A stretch of 64,000 nucleotides of DNA from Phlebotomus papatasi (GCF_024763615.1 NC_077222.1:31372001-31436000), one strand, 5' to 3'. Shown: positions 9,661 through 22,148, counted from the stretch's first letter. Numbers and translations: made by a program. The notes: generated by a model from the letters alone, not told the origin.

Positions 9661-11555
9661 TAAAAATTGAGGTGGATCGCGAATGTATGTGTAGCGTTCA
9701 CGGTTCTTGTTCAAGATGGCGTCACAATTGTTTTAGTCATTTACTTGCACTGGCATCGGGCAGATCGTATGAAGATCGCGGTGCCGGATACCAAAATTGA
9801 CCTCTTCAAAAAAAGAGCTGTATTTGGTGAATTGGACCAAAACCAGACCATCGTGGTCACATATCAACCGCAATATCATCATTCATTACTATCACAACCA
9901 CCGTTTTCTTGTTGGAATTCATCAGTGATCGGTGCTGTGGCTTGATTAGTGTTTTGTGTGCAAGAACCCATCATCCTGTGTTCTGTGATCGCACCAATCT
10001 CAGTTGCATAGTTCTGTTTCTCTTTTTTTTGTTCAACGCGAGTGCAATGATCGTAACACGGATGGATCTATGAATGATAGTAACACCTAGTTCGTGGTGA
10101 TCGAGACATGCAATTCTATGGATTAAATTATCTCACCTAATATTGTATTCTGCAGAAGAAAATCAGTAAGTTCGCCAATTGGTACGCCTTCTTCTTGAAT
10201 CTCAGACGTGTCACAATATTTATTCATATGGCGATGAAGGTTTCTCTGACGTGATCTTTTGGGTGGAGATGTAGCACCAATGTGAGAAGATCAATCGAAG
10301 CGATTCTTACCTTGCCAATTGAGTATTTCTTCTTTTTCACCATTCTGGTGTATATATATGTAATTTCGACGAATGACACAGAGAGAAAAAAATGTATGAC
10401 ATAAATCCACTGAGAATTCCAAAAATGTGTGTCACATTTCCAATCCAACATCAATGGTATGGACTTTCTTGAGCTCACCAGGCGAAAGATCACCCAAAAA
10501 AAAGCGATCACAACCACCTCTTGAATATTTAAACGGTGCTATTTTGAGACTCTGCGACCGGTTATTGTTTTATTTCATTAAGTATTTATGGGGCGACTTT
10601 TGTTGAGGGGGAGAGGCGAATAAGCCAGATGAAAAGCATTCGCGGTTGCCACTGCAAGATCGCCATCGAGGATCGAATGAACGTGCGCGTGCAGAATGCA
10701 GAGATCGATGGAAAAAAAAAAGAAATCCTCAAGAGTCCCAATCAGAGTGTTTAATCAGATTTCCCGCTCGTTGATCGCGGGAGATTTTTAATTTGCTGAA
10801 AACAAGACTTATTGCAAAATAACACGAGTCGCCAAGCACAAACCGTAACTAGGTGATCATTACATAAATGCCACAGAGAGACGCCTACAGATTGATTTGT
10901 ACAAAATGGTACAATTTACCAAGTAATTTTTTGGTGACTAACCCATCATGCCCAAAAAGATGGCAAAAATCCGCTCGATCGAGGACGATGTGCATCAATC
11001 AAGCGAGAGTTGCGTGCAATTTATCTGTTGAATGACATGTGATCTTTTTCCCAACACAATATTCTTTTCTTCACTCTGGGCTTAAAATGTTTTGATATGA
11101 TGGGGCAAATGAATAGGAGGAAATACAATATCCCAATTCCCATCGTCATCCCATTAAAGATGTGATTAAGAATAAAATTCAAGTACTGTCGTGCCACTTT
11201 TTTGCACCATCAAAGTGATCGCAATTTAATGAATCGCGTTCTGTGTGCTTTAACGGTCCATTGATTGCATTTGTCTGCACCGTGAAGATCACAATTTTTA
11301 CCAATCAATTTCATACACCTCAAAGCCATCAATATTTTGGCTGACCCAGAAACTTTTTTCCCCACCTAAAGCATAATAGCAATTTACGATATCACTGAGA
11401 GTTAATTTTGATAATTTTTCGAACGCCTGTGGTGATCTTTTCGCATCAATAATCAGTGAAGATCATCTCAAAATTTCTGCAGATCGCCAAAAAAATCACA
11501 TGAAAATTACTAAAGATCGCGTGAGATCACACAATAATCGCAAATGATCATTTAG
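9661..11555. promoter_or_regulatory. GATC-rich tract (homotypic motif cluster)
   Basis: By eye I count about 27 GATC tetramers in 1.9 kb, many as GTGATC or GATCGC, where base composition predicts roughly seven. They are spread singly and are not in a tandem repeat. No protein-coding exon is evident. The cluster sits in the presumed first intron or enhancer region of the plus-strand gene. Confidence 0.45.
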
Positions 11556-11649
11556 TTTTGATACATTTTTGACAAATTGCACCTTTTTAATTGATGTTTA
11601 TCTACTGATTTTCCTAACGTTTCTCTTTTTTGTCTCTTCCACTTTCTAG

Positions 11650-11678
11650 TGAGTCGTCAAGAACGTACTTTTCGGAAT
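11650..11678 (+). other. Candidate 29 nt noncoding exon
   Basis: Pyrimidine-rich acceptor CTCTTCCACTTTCTAG precedes TGAGTCGTCAAGAACG and the rest of the exon, then a consensus donor GTAAGTC. It could be a 5'UTR exon of the plus-strand ABCG8-like transcript. Only splice signals support it. Confidence 0.25.
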
Positions 11679-12023
11679 GTAAGTCTTTAACCTTCACATA
11701 CCATTTATTTTCTCCCATCAAACATTATCTTTAATGAACTGTAGTATTACACTAGGCAACAATTCTTTTGGCGCAGAAATCTTATGTTTTGAAACTAGCG
11801 AACCACGATATTCTAATTAGAGTAAATTGACATTCAAATAAATATTTAGTCACATAAAATATTTTGGTCTCGTTGTGAATACTGACTGGCTCAAGCTTTG
11901 AGCAATTTGAGCGCTTTTAAGTTCTAGCCAATCACAGAAAGTTATAGGACTACAGCAGGACCTTATTCAATAAGTTCCGATACTGACTGATAGATGACGT
12001 TAATTAATAAATTAAGATAATAA

Positions 12024-12288
12024 TGCTCCCGGCACACCTTTTAGATCGGTAAAATTTCATGAAATCAAAATTCGCTTCCTTATCTTTCTAGAAAGATTTG
12101 TTCATCTACAGATAGAGATAGATAGATTTTATTTCAAAAATTGCACTGAACAAAATTTAATGTGATGTTAAAAAGAAGAAGAAGAGTGCAAAAAGAAGGC
12201 TAGATATATGCAAATCTTTAGAAAAAGAAAGGGATGTGAATTTCGACTTTATGAAGTTTTCCTGATTTATAAGGTGTGTCGGAGCCAT
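12024..12288. repeat. Foldback MITE, CCGGCACACCTTTTAGATC family, copy 1
   Basis: Left arm CCCGGCACACCTTTTAGATC and ATTTCATGAAATC match, inverted, the right arm GATTTATAAGGTGTGTCGGA. The arms are about 80 bp. Copies lie at 13211 and 13439, and half a copy at 40618. Confidence 0.72.
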
Positions 12289-12906
12289 AAGAATAAGAAA
12301 ATTAGGAAGAATAAGAAATTGAAAATGAAATTTAAATTTCAATCTTCGAATTTTAATTTGAAAAAAGGAGAATTTTAGTTACTGAATTCAGTTAAATTGA
12401 AAAGACGTTGGAACAGTGGCGGATACAGGGAATTCAGAAAATTATTAAGAGAGGTCCCGGGATACCAAGAATAAAATTGTGAACGTGGGGCCGCTATATC
12501 TTGATCTAGACCAGATTGATCCATAGGTTGAGGTGCCTGTCATTAAGGATTGATAAGAGACTGTATTTAGTGTCAATGGCGTAGCCAGGATTTTACTAAT
12601 AGGGGGCCAAATTTGTAGATTATCCCCAAAAGAATTCGGTTTTCGAACGCAAAGACCAAGAGTTTGCTCGAAAATGAGTAAAATGTCATTTTTTTTTTAT
12701 AAATTTGAGCTTATTTAAAAATCAATAAGATTCTTATGCGGACCTTTCGAACAATGAAATCCATTTAGGAAGTTTCTTTTTAAAGAAATTCTGTTACTGT
12801 TTTAATGGTATTTCTGCACCGATTTTAACGGTTTTAGACAAGGGGTACAAAAACGTTTTCATGGCTCACAGAAACTTTTCATTGGAGGGAATTGCATTTA
12901 ATGCTC

Positions 12907-13032
12907 AACGCACAACAAATTTTGTTTTGTAAACATGTTTTTGACATTTAAATGAGCGCGAGTGAGATCTAGATCTAGTCATCTCGCTCACTCTTATAGA
13001 TAATTTCGAAAACATGTTTACAAAACAAAAGT
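12907..13032. repeat. Hairpin element with 35 bp arms
   Basis: Arms GCACAACAAATTTTGTTTTG and TAAACATGTTTT are repeated inverted at 12997-13032, around a loop that is itself palindromic (GAGATCTAGATCTAG). It looks like a small MITE. Confidence 0.7.
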
Positions 13033-13087
13033 TATTGTGCGCTACGTATAAAGCTTTTGAAAATAAGCATCTTTAGTTTTGTTTTTT

Positions 13088-13192
13088 GAACCGTTTGAAA
13101 CCGAATAAACGTCAAATGAAAATTGTACGTCCATGGTCAAAACGCTACATGGACAAACTTATTTTAACGTTTATTCGGTTTTAAACGGTTCT
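13088..13192. repeat. Inverted repeat around GTCCATG/CATGGAC
   Basis: GAACCGTTTGAAACCGAATA and AACGT at the left are matched inverted by ACGTTTATTCGG and TTTTAAACGGTTC at the right. An inner palindrome is present. Arms are about 25 bp and the whole is a 105 bp hairpin. Confidence 0.65.
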
Positions 13193-13210
13193 TGCTCACT
13201 GCAGATTTAA

Positions 13211-13432
13211 AGGTACGCCGGAGGCATAAAATTTCATAAAATCAAAATCTAAATCTCTTTCTTAAATATTTTGAATACGTCTATTTCTTTTTCCGCTCTC
13301 AAAATTAGATTTAGCAAAACTGAATTTATTGATGTTCAGAATAAGAAGAAGAGTGCGACATACATGTACAAAATGTCTAAGAAAGAAATGCGAATTTTGA
13401 ATTCATGAAATTTTTCTGATCTAAAAACTCAG
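13211..13432. repeat. Foldback MITE, GGCACACCTTT family, diverged copy 2
   Basis: Left ACGCCGGAGGCATAAAATTT and right GAAATTTTTCTGATC give the inverted arms of the 12024 family, with more divergence. It abuts copy 3 head to tail. Confidence 0.55.
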
Positions 13433-13438
13433 AGTCAT

Positions 13439-13681
13439 TATGGCTTCGGCACACCTTTCATGAAATCAAAATTCATATCCCTTTCTTTCTTACACGTTTT
13501 ACATACATTTATCTCATTCTTTAAATTCGACTGAGCTAAATTGAATTTGTGATTACGTTTAAAAGAAAAAAGAATGCGAAAGAATGAGATAGACACATTC
13601 AAAGCGTGCTAGAAAGCAAGGGATTCGAATCGAATTTCGATATCATGAAATTTTCCTGATCTAAAGTGTGCTGGAACCATT
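13439..13681. repeat. Foldback MITE, GGCACACCTTT family, copy 3
   Basis: Left ATGGCTTCGGCACACCTTTC and CATGAAATCAAAATTC pair with right GATATCATGAAATTTTCC and TAAAGTGTGCTGGAACCAT. Confidence 0.7.
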
Positions 13682-13799
13682 ATTGACCAAATTAAACTCA
13701 TTTTATCGAGCTATTTGATTTTTTTTACTGCTCATTATTGTGTTAAAGGTCAAACAGACGTTAGACATAGTAATTTTTTATGAAAAATGCAAAAATTTG

Positions 13800-14045
13800 C
13801 AAATTGTATGTCTTATTTTACATAAATCTTAGGAATTGTCATCTTCATGCAATAGTTATAAATTTTGTACTCAATGCATAATATTAAATACTTTTTTCCA
13901 CTTTGTAAAAGTTTGTCTCTAAATTATTGCATTTGCTTTATATCTCAATTTAAAAATTCACTTGAGAAAAAGTGTACCATGCACCATGGTTTTGTATGGA
14001 AGATGTATAAGAATGCTCCCTACTGGTTAATAGTTATAGATATAA
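13800..14045 (+). repeat. Dispersed repeat, copy A (second copy at 24360-24592)
   Basis: Both loci share, in the same orientation, the order TTAGGAATTGTCATC, CAATAGTTATAAAT, AGATACT/AAATACTTTT, then a block containing GATTGCATTTG. Both end in a block with ACCAT and TTTTGTA. Neither has an evident coding capacity. Confidence 0.5.
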
Positions 14046-14395
14046 TAAAATTATTGCAATAATAGTAAAATAATGTGTCTTTTTTATTAGTTATCGTCAG
14101 GAAGTATTAAGTGGTGTATCATTAAAATGGGTCTGATGCTAAAATGTAGCAGTTAAGTGAGATTCTTGACAATTTAACCTATTTCTGCATAACATGAAAT
14201 TATTTAGGTTTACATTGTTCCTATATTTTCCCAGAGAAATTCTAAAATGGTTCAACTTCAATAGTTTAAACGAATTGGAGGCAATAAGAATTAAAAATAG
14301 TGGATTCTTTTATCTGATCGGATTGTGAAACAAAGTCTAAATTAAAAAAAGAAGTACTGTGATCCTCTCGTTATTTTAAAAGTCATACCCTACTA

Positions 14396-14649
14396 CACTG
14401 AGAAAAAAGAGGCTGCGATTAACTTTTTTTCGTCAGAACTAACACTTTTTGGGTGTAAAAATATATCAACATTTTTAATGTTAATTTTACACCTTTTAAG
14501 GGTAAAATCAACATGAAAGAAGGGTAACTTTTACCCGTAATGCACCTAAAAAGGGTAATATTTACACCGTTTTCGGATCAATACTGCAGGGTAAAATTAA
14601 CATTTCCGGAAAGTTATTTTAACTTTTTCGGATTTCTCTCAGTCAGTGT
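14396..14649 (+). repeat. MITE CACTGAGA family, copy 1
   Basis: About 250 bp element with ends CACTGAGAAAAA and TCTCAGTCAGTG, flanked by TA. The interior is rich in repeated ACACTTTTTGGGTGTAAAA-type and AAGGGTAA motifs. Further copies are at 16124 and, inverted, at 47598. Confidence 0.8.
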
Positions 14650-16085
14650 ATGAATTTTAAATGTTACAAAAACTTATAGATCATTCCAAAACCTCTCCAT
14701 ATTTGTCAAATATATTCAAAAAGCACGATAAATTTGGTCGCAATGGTAAATTCAATAAAAAAAGTGGAAAAATTTAAAATTTATATTTTCGTCAATAGGA
14801 TTCATGAAATTAACTTATCTTGTGATTTATTTATTTGCGAGCCTTTAACTAAAAATTTTGTTGCCTAGTGTATTAGTTTGCCAAAGTAGTTAATTTCCAG
14901 TCAACTTTTGACTAATGGTGTGTGAAAGGTGTGAGTTTAGAATGCGTGCTGAAATGAAAATATTAGTCATTTTGTTCTTCCCCAAAACTATTCATTGCTA
15001 AATAGGTGGTAATTTGAGTGCATGACGATCACTCGATCATTAAATTTGACTCAGTTTCTATTGAAATTCGATGTGGATGGAGATGAATCTTTCTACTGCG
15101 TGTGCCAATTCTGAAAGCCATTCCCACCTTTTCTTTCACACAGAGCAATTTCCCTGATGAGATGGAATTGTGGATGGAAAGCGGTACACTGTGTGAATCA
15201 GTGATCTTTCAATGGGAATTCTCGTTGATCTATATAATTTTGTGAAAATCCCCTCGGGCCGCATCCCAAAACGGGACTCTATCCTAAATTCCTCATCAAA
15301 TTGCATTTTCTCTTGTAGCATGGACTTATATACCTATCATCCATGGATAACCCTTTTGAACCCTTTACTGATTACACACAATCTCTTCCGTGGACACTAG
15401 CAATTAACCCATTTTCGCGGGCTTTTTATCCAACTTCCATCGTGATTTGTTGGCTCTATTTTTCTGCAATGATTTCTAACTAATTGGGCGTGTCTCAATG
15501 ACATTTTTGTTCGCCTGCAAAATTTATTCAACATGCAAATATTTTTATTATAAGTATTAGAAGAGAGAGAGAGTCGCAAAACAGATGATGGTTTTCATAT
15601 TCATGGAGCCCACAGCGTGTGTCGAATACCGATCATAATAGTGATTGAATGGAGGACACAATAATTGGAGGGTTTTCCAGCATAAGACCCACTGGTACAA
15701 CCAAGATCATTTGGCACAATTTTCTTCTTCCAATCTATTGTGTTACCTAACGCCCACAGGGAAGCATTTTCACCCATCAATTTTTCATGAAATATGATGT
15801 GGGAAGAGTTAGAAGGACTTGACATTATTTTATTTTTAATTATTTAATTGCTTTACAAAATCATAGAGAACAAAAGTTGTTAAATATTTACTTTGATATT
15901 CAAAATATTTTTCGACTATAAAGACGAGACCCTTTTTACAGATCGAAAATCTACAATCTTAGTCTGACTCGATGTATTTTTTGCCGCTATGGACGATAGG
16001 GACAAAATTAGCCCAAACCTTTTCCTGATAGTACTTATAACTGATAATTTTCACTTTATAAAACTCATCGTAATGATTTCGAACT
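14650..16085. other. No gene recognised
   Basis: Intronic or intergenic AT-rich DNA. Short open frames at 15136-15400 and 15601-15825 have no splice context or family motif I can recognise. Confidence 0.4.
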
Positions 16086-16882
16086 TTGGTGTTTAAGGAC
16101 GAAAAATTTGCCTTGATTACCTTCAATGAGAAAAAAAGAGGGTGCGATTAACTTTTTTTCCTCGCAACTTTAACACTTTTTAGGTGTAAAAATATATCAA
16201 CATTTTTTATGTTAATTTTACACCTTTTTAAGGGTTATATTAACATGGAAAAGGGTAACTTTAACCCCTAATACACCTAAAAAGGGTAATATTTACACCG
16301 ATTTCGGATTAATAATGCAGGGTAAAATTAACATTTCCGGAATGTTATTTTAACTTTTTCGGATTTCTCTCAGTGTTCAAAACATATTCAAAAACTGAAA
16401 GAAATCGTAGGAGGCGTTTTCGAAATAAACCAAAAAACATGATTTTGGAGGGAAAGGAAGTCGATATCCCTTACCGTTTGTCCTCTAGCTGAGTCACAGG
16501 TTGAAAAAAGTGGATTATATAATTGCTTTCTCTTTGAATTCGAGCATTTTTTTCAAATTCCAAGAAGGTTTTAATAAAAAAAATTAAATACAAAAATAAA
16601 AAAAAATAAAAATTATTCATCAATGCGGTAATTTGAAAATTCGTAACTTTTGATTTTAAATATTTACTATAATGCAAATACCTGGATTTTTACAAAAAAA
16701 AAAAGATTATGGAAACTGCTCTCTCGTGGAGTTCGAGCGCTTAATATTCTAGATTTTCATAATCTTGTATTTTACGATTATGTACAAAGATTAGAATTAA
16801 AGAAATCACTTTGGATAGACAGGAAAATTTTTTTTGGGTCATCGGTAACCCATCGATGACCCAAACGTCCTTAAAGGGTTAA
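16086..16882 (+). mobile_element. Candidate larger element ending CCTTAAAGGGTTAA, carrying a CACTGAGA MITE
   Basis: The left end reads GTTTAAGGACGAAAA and the right end GACCCAAACGTCCTTAAAGG then GTTAA, a shared terminal theme in inverted orientation. The same ends enclose another CACTGAGA copy at 47503-47907. No transposase frame is visible. Confidence 0.4.
16124..16375 (+). repeat. MITE CACTGAGA family, copy 2
   Basis: Same interior order as the copy at 14396, including TAAAAATATATCAACATTTT and GCAGGGTAAAATTAACATTT, ending TTTCTCTCAGTG. The left terminus is mutated to CAATGAGA. Confidence 0.8.
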
Positions 16883-17850
16883 GTGTATTTAAGCTCATTG
16901 CATGCAATTGGATTAATGCTTGGATTAATGACAACCCAAAAAGGATTTTTTTTATTGTTTAGTTAGAAGCTAAAATATTTTCCTAATCAATAAAAGGTCA
17001 TGTTTTTTTTTTTTAGTTGTCCTTAAAGGATTAACACTACCAAATTTACAGTGACATTAGTCATATAAAAGGGTCCAATTGAGTCTTTTGCAATCTCTTT
17101 TTCAAATCTGATTTGGCCTTTTAAATGATTCTTTTCGATCCTTCTTTGAAGGATCATATTGACCTTTTACGAAAGTTCGAAATTTTGATTCTTGAAAGCT
17201 TACTTTGAGGACTCTTTTCAAAACGATCATCTGCCGAAAACCCTCAACCCTTCGATTTTTCCATTTGATAGTATTATTTATAGTATTATTTATAGTATAG
17301 GAACACTGTTCCATTTCCAGTGAAATTTTGCACTAGAATTCCCCATAGAATATGTATTAATATACTCAATAAATGACTTATGGTACTTTGCTTTCAATCA
17401 AGCAATCGGTTCGGTTTCATTTTCCGGTTGGATATTATTTTAATTGCTCTGTAAATTCAATTTGATCATTAAAATAGATTCTGTTGTTATTTTTGAAAAG
17501 CTCGAGTTGAAGAACTTTTTAAAGGGCCACTGCACGACAACCAGGCCACCACTTACTTGAATCACTGAAGTGATCTTTCAATGAAAGAATGATTTATCCT
17601 TTTACTTTAATGCAATTGAGCCTTTTAGGCTATGATCCTTTTAAAAGGATACCCAGTGACTCTTTTATTTTTCCCAGTGTGTTGAGGTATAATGGATTAG
17701 AATCCGGGATACTTTCTTTAAGCATTCTTTTACTTTACCCGTTGAGGTGCACTACTTTTTTTGTAAAAAGAAAAACATTTTTTGCCACTTTTGAAACATA
17801 CCTATAACCTCAATTCAGTGATAAAGCACGGTTTATGATTTAAAATAAAT
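16883..17850. other. No gene recognised
   Basis: AT-rich. Several short palindromes on AAAGGATC/GATCCTTT occur between 17090 and 17660. There is no supportable gene. Confidence 0.4.
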
Positions 17851-19134
17851 AAAGCATGTCCACGATAAAATTGTTCCCAAAAATAATGCTATAAAAATGA
17901 AGTCTACATAATATTTAAAAAAAGAAAATATTTTTTTTCTTTAATTCATTGTAGATTTATTAGATATATTAGTTTTTTTATTCAAGTATTTGATTGGCGA
18001 AATCTCAAATCTTCTTCTTGAGTTCTCCCATCAAGGTCTGTACAAGATCATCACCGCGGTTTTTGGTTGTTTCATTCCATTTTCCTTGAAGTCCTCGATG
18101 TTCTCGATGCGTTTAGCCTTCTTCTTGAGATTGTATTTGTTAATAGACCGATATGTTTCAACTGGACGGAGATTTGTATTGTTTGGCGGATTCATCTCCT
18201 TGGGTACATAACGAACGTCGTTCTCCTCGTACCATTCTTTGGTTGCTTTTGAGTAATGGCACGACGCCAAATCTGGCCAGAAGATCGGGGGTATGTCATG
18301 GCATCTGTACAGGAGGTAACAGGCGTTTTTGGAGACACTCCGTGATGTAAATTGACGAGTTCATGTTGCTCTGCATGAAGAACGCCTTGCTATGACGTCC
18401 ACATGAGCAGATCGCTGTCCAAACCATGTATTTTTTTGGAAATTTCAAAATTTTTGTACCTGTACTTTTTCTTACATCCTGTGCAAAACTTGGCGGTGTA
18501 ATACTGCTGTCCTGGTAATTTTTTGAAGTCTCCTTTTACGTATGTTTCATCATCCATCAAGATGTACTCACTAAAGCCAGACATCATCTTATCGTGCAGC
18601 CTACGAGCTCGTGTTTTAGCTGGCTGACTTTGTGCATCCGTGCGGTGAGGAGCTGTTTGGCCTTATAAGTCTTCAGTCCATTATTCTGTTTGATTTTGTT
18701 TACAACGCTGGGAGAACATTTAAGTTTTTTAGCCATATCCCTCACAGATGTCGAAAGATTGTTCTTGTAGCGTATGATCACCTTCTTCTCCAAATTTCGA
18801 TCTCCAATACCTCCGATTTTTTTTTCTGGGAAGTGGTTTTACTGTCGAGGAATCGAAGAATCACCCTCCGGACGGTCTGGTGGGAGGTGTTTGTGAGTTA
18901 TCCATGGTTCGCGTAATTAATTCCAGAATTTTTCAGATACACTATCAGTTTCCTTCTCTTTTCCATTATTATTTCGTATCTCAGTGAAAAATGAACAGAA
19001 TTTGATGAGAGCTTCGCTAAAAGAAAGGTAAAAACACGTGTTACAATGTTTATATACAACGAAAATGCGGAGCTAGTGACATCTGTCATAATAATATAAA
19101 AACACTTGGAACAATTTTATCGTGGACATGCTTT
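17851..19134 (-). mobile_element. Tc1/mariner-superfamily DD37E transposon, decayed
   Basis: A 1284 bp element bounded by a 27 bp perfect terminal inverted repeat, AAAGCATGTCCACGATAAAA then TTGTTCC. It encodes on the minus strand a broken transposase of the DD37E type. The target TA is not clean at the right edge because of a T run. The ends are better preserved than the coding part. Confidence 0.88.
18031..19089 (-). pseudogene. DD37E mariner-type transposase, frameshifted
   Basis: Cut-and-paste transposase, read in pieces. At 18584-18793 a helix-turn-helix segment has RDMAKKLKCSPSVVNKIK. At 18390-18587 is the first catalytic aspartate in LMDDETYVKGDF. At 18031-18300 are the second aspartate in FWPDLASCHYSK and the final glutamate in NNTNLRPVE, with 37 residues between them by my count. 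The N-terminal piece at 18898-19089 lies in another frame. Several frame breaks make it inactive. Family assignment rests on the spacing and on the PDLASCHYSKAT and NPPN motifs. Confidence 0.85.
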
Positions 19135-19550
19135 TTTTAATGGGAAAATTAAAGATTTACGATTCTGAATTAAAAGACGCTTTATCTGCTCCTATCTTGA
19201 GACTTGTTTGTGTTTAAAGGTGTAAAAAGTTCTTCCACTAGATTCAAAATTAAACTAAAAGACATTTGGCATTTCCTTTGCTGCTTCGTTATTGTGTAAT
19301 TTGTTACCTTTCAGTTTAAAAGCCTGAGTTTAAAGTTAAAGTTTTTATAGGAGAATACGAATCATCCTTTAAAGGACGATATAAGGATGTAATTCTTTAA
19401 ATATTTATCTCAGAATTGAAAAGATATTAAGAATATTCTAAAGAAAAAAATCTTTGCTAGGATAAAATGTTGATATGAGAACAATTTATTTTAAGTTTTC
19501 GTAAATAATGTATTTTTTTTTAAATGTATAGTATAGATGCAGATGACTTT
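19135..19550. other. No gene recognised
   Basis: AT-rich spacer between the DD37E element and the solitary stem-loop repeat. Confidence 0.4.
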
Positions 19551-19555
19551 GTACT

Positions 19556-19660
19556 CCTGCTTTTCGTATAAGCTTCTCTTTAATTCTAGCATTCAAGGAT
19601 GGGTCTTCACCGATCGGACAAGGCAGATCGAATCGGTGAAAACCATTCTTAACAGATCCC
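19556..19660 (-). repeat. Solitary relative of the intronic stem-loop repeat
   Basis: On the minus strand this reads through the same order as one unit of the 6741-8112 array: stem GGTTTTCACCGATTCGATC, then CCGATCGGTGAAGACCCATC, a TAGAATTAAAGAGAAG-like block and the AAAAGCAGG equivalent. The stem is retained; the flanking array spacing is not. Confidence 0.75.
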
Positions 19661-21658
19661 TTGGCAGGGGTAAAATCGAAAGATTCAAACGAACACATAA
19701 AAAAAAATCAATGAGTTATCCTATCTTTTGAGGAATTTATTTGAATTTCTCAAGAAGACCTTGGGCTGTTCTTAACGAAAGAAAACCTATGCCTTATTGA
19801 TCATTCTTGTATGACTTTGATTTATTGTCAACGATAATTCAAATTTAATTGTTAAACGTTAGATATTAACAGTGAATTTTTATGACTTTGTTTTTATAGT
19901 AAATGGAAATTGATCACATCTGAAGCAATATCCGTAACAATAAAGTGTGTTAGTATAATAAAGTATGTGACATATAAAGTTTGTTGTAAAACACCTATTT
20001 GCTCCCGAACAACCAGAAATTTTCTCACTTACGAAAATTTACATCAGTTGTAAACATACTACTCAAAATTCTTTTTACTGTTTGAATAAGTGACGTAAGG
20101 GTCTGTTTTCACGCATATGAATTACAGAATTATAAAAAATTATGAATATTGATGATGCTTAAAATATCATCACTTTGTGACTGTATTCATCTGGTATTTT
20201 CTTGGAATTGTCTTCAAACAAGCTTGTCAAGGAATATCAAGGTAAAGAATTAAATTACAATGGAACTTCAACAGAAAAAAATACAGGAAAACAAGATCCC
20301 CCATCTGTGATTGAAGATGCGTCAAAATGCCAGGAAATTGTCCAATGATTTCACACAGTCGCACCTAAAATGGAATAAATATGTGGCGGAACAACAAAAA
20401 ATTGTCGCGAAGAGTCCTTCAACTTCTCGCTATGGCAATTGAGAGGCACAGGTGAATCTCAACCTTGTCGAAGAGAGATAAATTAGCACCGGTGGTGAAT
20501 GTGGAGGGCGTGCAGATGTCCAATTCCGGTGCTGTGTATATGCGTGTATCTTTTCACATTTCATTTCATTTCCGATGGAACAATGGTGCATTTATTATCG
20601 TCAATTTGTTACTCCATCTCATCTCACGATAAGCCCCACATAACTACTGCATCCCATTGTCTTTAGCCACTATTGAAGAGGGGTCTTCAAAGAATCTTAA
20701 AAAAAAAGAATTTTCTTGTGGGGAGAACGAAACCTCCACAAAACCCTGACTTCCTCCAACCTAAGTATTCAACCTTAACACAGAGTTCAAATGTTGATTT
20801 TTTTTCTTACCTCTGACAATTTCTGCTTCTGCACTTTTTATACCTTCCTTCCCACGAAAGATCTGTTGAAAGATCTGACTCATGCGAAATGCGCATACGA
20901 TCTCAAGTGTTGATTCATCAACATTTGACCAATTTTCATTATGACAAATTTTCTTGACAAATATTGTCAATACCAATTTGCAATCGTCTTCGGTCTTCTT
21001 TTAGTCATTCTCACCTTAAAAAATACCATAAAATTATACAAAATGCGAAGTTTGGGGTTTTCCATCGAAAGCGTTAAGCGAAATTAGTAAAGAAAGTTCA
21101 CTATAAAGTGAAAACTTCTTTGCAAAATGTTTGATTCATGACCCAAATGGAATTATGGATGTTTGTAAATAAATAAATCTCTCTAAAGAATTTCAAAAAC
21201 AAAATAGTGTAATGATTTTTCCATTAAATTAATTTTGCGGAATGCATTAATATCAAAAGTAATAAATAAGTAAATAGAAAAAATTAATGTTTTCGTGATT
21301 ATTTGTAGATAAATTTGATATGAGGACTTCCCTTAAACAGTAGAAGTGATATCTAAGATGTTTCGGATTCTAGTTTCATCATACATGTTCTTTATTGCTA
21401 TTTACTTGAGTTCTTTAAAAGAGAAATACTTTTAATTCTAATGGCACTGAGGACACCTTTCAGTGCGTGAAATTCCATATATTTAAACTTTACATATTTC
21501 TCTTTGAAAGGAATTATAGATATATTTGTCTCCTTAATGTCAAATGAAAATTGAAATACAAATTGAAAATGAAAATGAAATTGAAATTTCAAATTTCGTA
21601 AATTGAAATAGAAATTGATACTGAATTTTTCTTTGAATTTCATTCAATTGAAAAGGTG
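19661..21658. other. No gene recognised
   Basis: AT-rich noncoding DNA. Near 21540-21640 there is a low-complexity run of GAAATTGAAA-type words. The short minus frame at 20761-20976 has no family resemblance. Confidence 0.4.
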
Positions 21659-21660
21659 TA

Positions 21661-21875
21661 GGGGGAAGTACTCTCCCTTCGAACGTTCATGCCTTCGAAT
21701 AATGTGAATTTTCTCTTATTTTTCCTAAGAGACTTACACATTTATATTAAATATTAGTTAGCTTATTATCAATTACTGACAATTATGTGATAATTTATGT
21801 AAGTCCCTTAGGAAAAATAAAATAAAATTCACATTATTCGAAGGCATGAACGTTCGAAGGGAGAGTACTTTCCCC
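21661..21875. repeat. Complete foldback MITE, GAAGGCATGAACGTTCG family
   Basis: A 215 bp hairpin with TA on both sides (21659-21660 and 21876-21877). The arms of about 80 bp begin GGGGGAAGTACTCTCCC and GGGGAAAGTACTCTCCC, continuing TTCGAACGTTCATGCCTTCG. Related copies are at 2112 and 28376. Confidence 0.88.
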
Positions 21876-22148
21876 TACTAGTGAAATAAGAGACGACATT
21901 TACTTTTAAATAATTCATGAGCTCTCTTAGGACCCTCATAGACCCACATACCCGTTTTGAAGCGAAAAATACAATTTTTACACTTATGCTTATACTTCGG
22001 GAGGGCCACGCAGATGCTTTTGAAAGACAATCTCTGTCTGTGAGCAGACCCTCCTTCTTATTTAGTGACCTACGTGCATATGTACGGCTGCAAAATATAC
22101 AACTTGAGAGAGGATTTTCCTTGTGGTGGTTCAAGAAACAGAGAGGTG

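Noticed and set aside
9667..9945. 92-codon plus open frame with a hydrophobic start (TVLVQDGVTIVLVIYLHW)
   Set aside because: It lies in the GATC-rich tract, has no homology I recognise, and no splice link to the ABCG8-like exon was seen.
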